Assembly: GCA_001805205.1 (NCBI GenBank)
Contig: MHER01000089.1
Span: forward strand, 1-5,758
Direction: 5' to 3'
Origin: Nitrospirae bacterium RIFCSPLOW2_12_42_9
Lineage (GTDB): Bacteria > Nitrospirota > 9FT-COMBO-42-15 > HDB-SIOI813
Length of the DNA: 5,758 nt
Below, in pieces: positions 5,587 to 5,758 of the stretch. Numbering within the stretch: the first letter of the stretch is position 1; each line of letters starts with the position of its first letter. The notes below the pieces were generated by a model, which saw only the letters and a list, made by a program, of their open reading frames with translations, was not told where the DNA came from and ran no database searches. Both the position numbers and the translations under genes were made by a program.

Positions 5587-5758
5587 ATGAATCTACACAA
5601 AAAAGAAGAATTTGATACAGTTATAATCCTCCCTGCCTTTAACGAAGAGAAAAATCTTCCACCTTTAATAGAGAATATCAGGAATAAGATTCCATGTGCT
5701 GAAATAGTAGTGGTGGATGACGGTTCTGCAGACAGGACAGCCAGGGCTGCTGAAAAGG
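5587..5758 (+). CDS. Family 2 glycosyltransferase, DPM1-like N-terminus, cut off by the window edge
   Basis: Fifty-seven residues are visible. They contain the GT-A first strand and donor loop VIILPAFNEEKNLPPLI (12-28) and the second motif EIVVVDDGSADRTARAA (39-55), the signature of dolichol/polyprenyl-phosphate mannosyltransferase-like GT2 enzymes. By family these load a sugar from a nucleotide donor onto a polyprenyl phosphate; related enzymes transfer to other acceptors, and the specificity-defining part is missing. Two in-frame starts exist: ATG 5569, right after the upstream stop at 5563-5565, and ATG 5587. I chose 5587 because GAAGGGG stands immediately before it, though the spacing is short; the longer form would add only six residues. 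If it is a true DPM1-type enzyme it would supply donors for the GT-C-like membrane protein. Confidence 0.8.
   Translation, partial: MNLHKKEEFDTVIILPAFNEEKNLPPLIENIRNKIPCAEIVVVDDGSADRTARAAEK

Overview
This is a bacterial, moderately AT-rich stretch of a cell-surface polysaccharide or glycolipid locus. All four intact proteins with a recognisable family other than DUF362 are glycan-assembly enzymes, and the start of a fifth gene is another glycosyltransferase. I cannot assign a phylum from the sequence. The mix of a DPPR-synthase-like UbiA enzyme, a DUF362 protein and polyprenyl-phosphate-type glycosyltransferases would suit an uncultured Gram-negative lineage, but that is only an impression.

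Layout: two transcription units diverge from the 117-bp gap at 3248-3364. Leftward (minus strand) run a polytopic membrane protein that looks like a GT-C enzyme (2078-3247), a family 2 glycosyltransferase (903-2009) and a family 4 glycosyltransferase that leaves the window before its catalytic C-terminal motif (895 to the left edge). The last two are 7 bp apart. Rightward (plus strand) run a UbiA-family decaprenyl-phosphate phosphoribosyltransferase-like protein (3365-4210) and, 18 bp later, a DUF362 protein (4229-5302). A roughly 280-bp stretch follows that holds the probable remains of another glycosyltransferase gene. The N-terminus of a DPM1-like family 2 glycosyltransferase (from 5587) runs off the right edge.

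The most striking structure is a direct repeat of about 165 bp. Positions 116-281, inside the GT4 gene, recur at 1917-2080 between the membrane-protein gene and the GT2 gene, same orientation, about 97% identical (5 substitutions and a 2-base deletion, by eye). The second copy is a piece of GT4 coding sequence. It supplies the stop codon of the membrane-protein gene, and it supplies the only usable start codon, an SD-like sequence and the first 31 residues of the GT2 reading frame. Both neighbours therefore look remodelled by a locally copied gene fragment.

A working model, which is inference: the UbiA enzyme makes a polyprenyl-phosphate pentose donor and the DPM1-like enzyme makes a polyprenyl-phosphate hexose. 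The GT-C-like membrane protein would use such lipid-linked donors outside the membrane, while the GT2 and GT4 enzymes build the glycan from nucleotide sugars in the cytoplasm. The role of the DUF362 protein is unknown. I saw no tRNA, rRNA, CRISPR array, transposase or IS ends.
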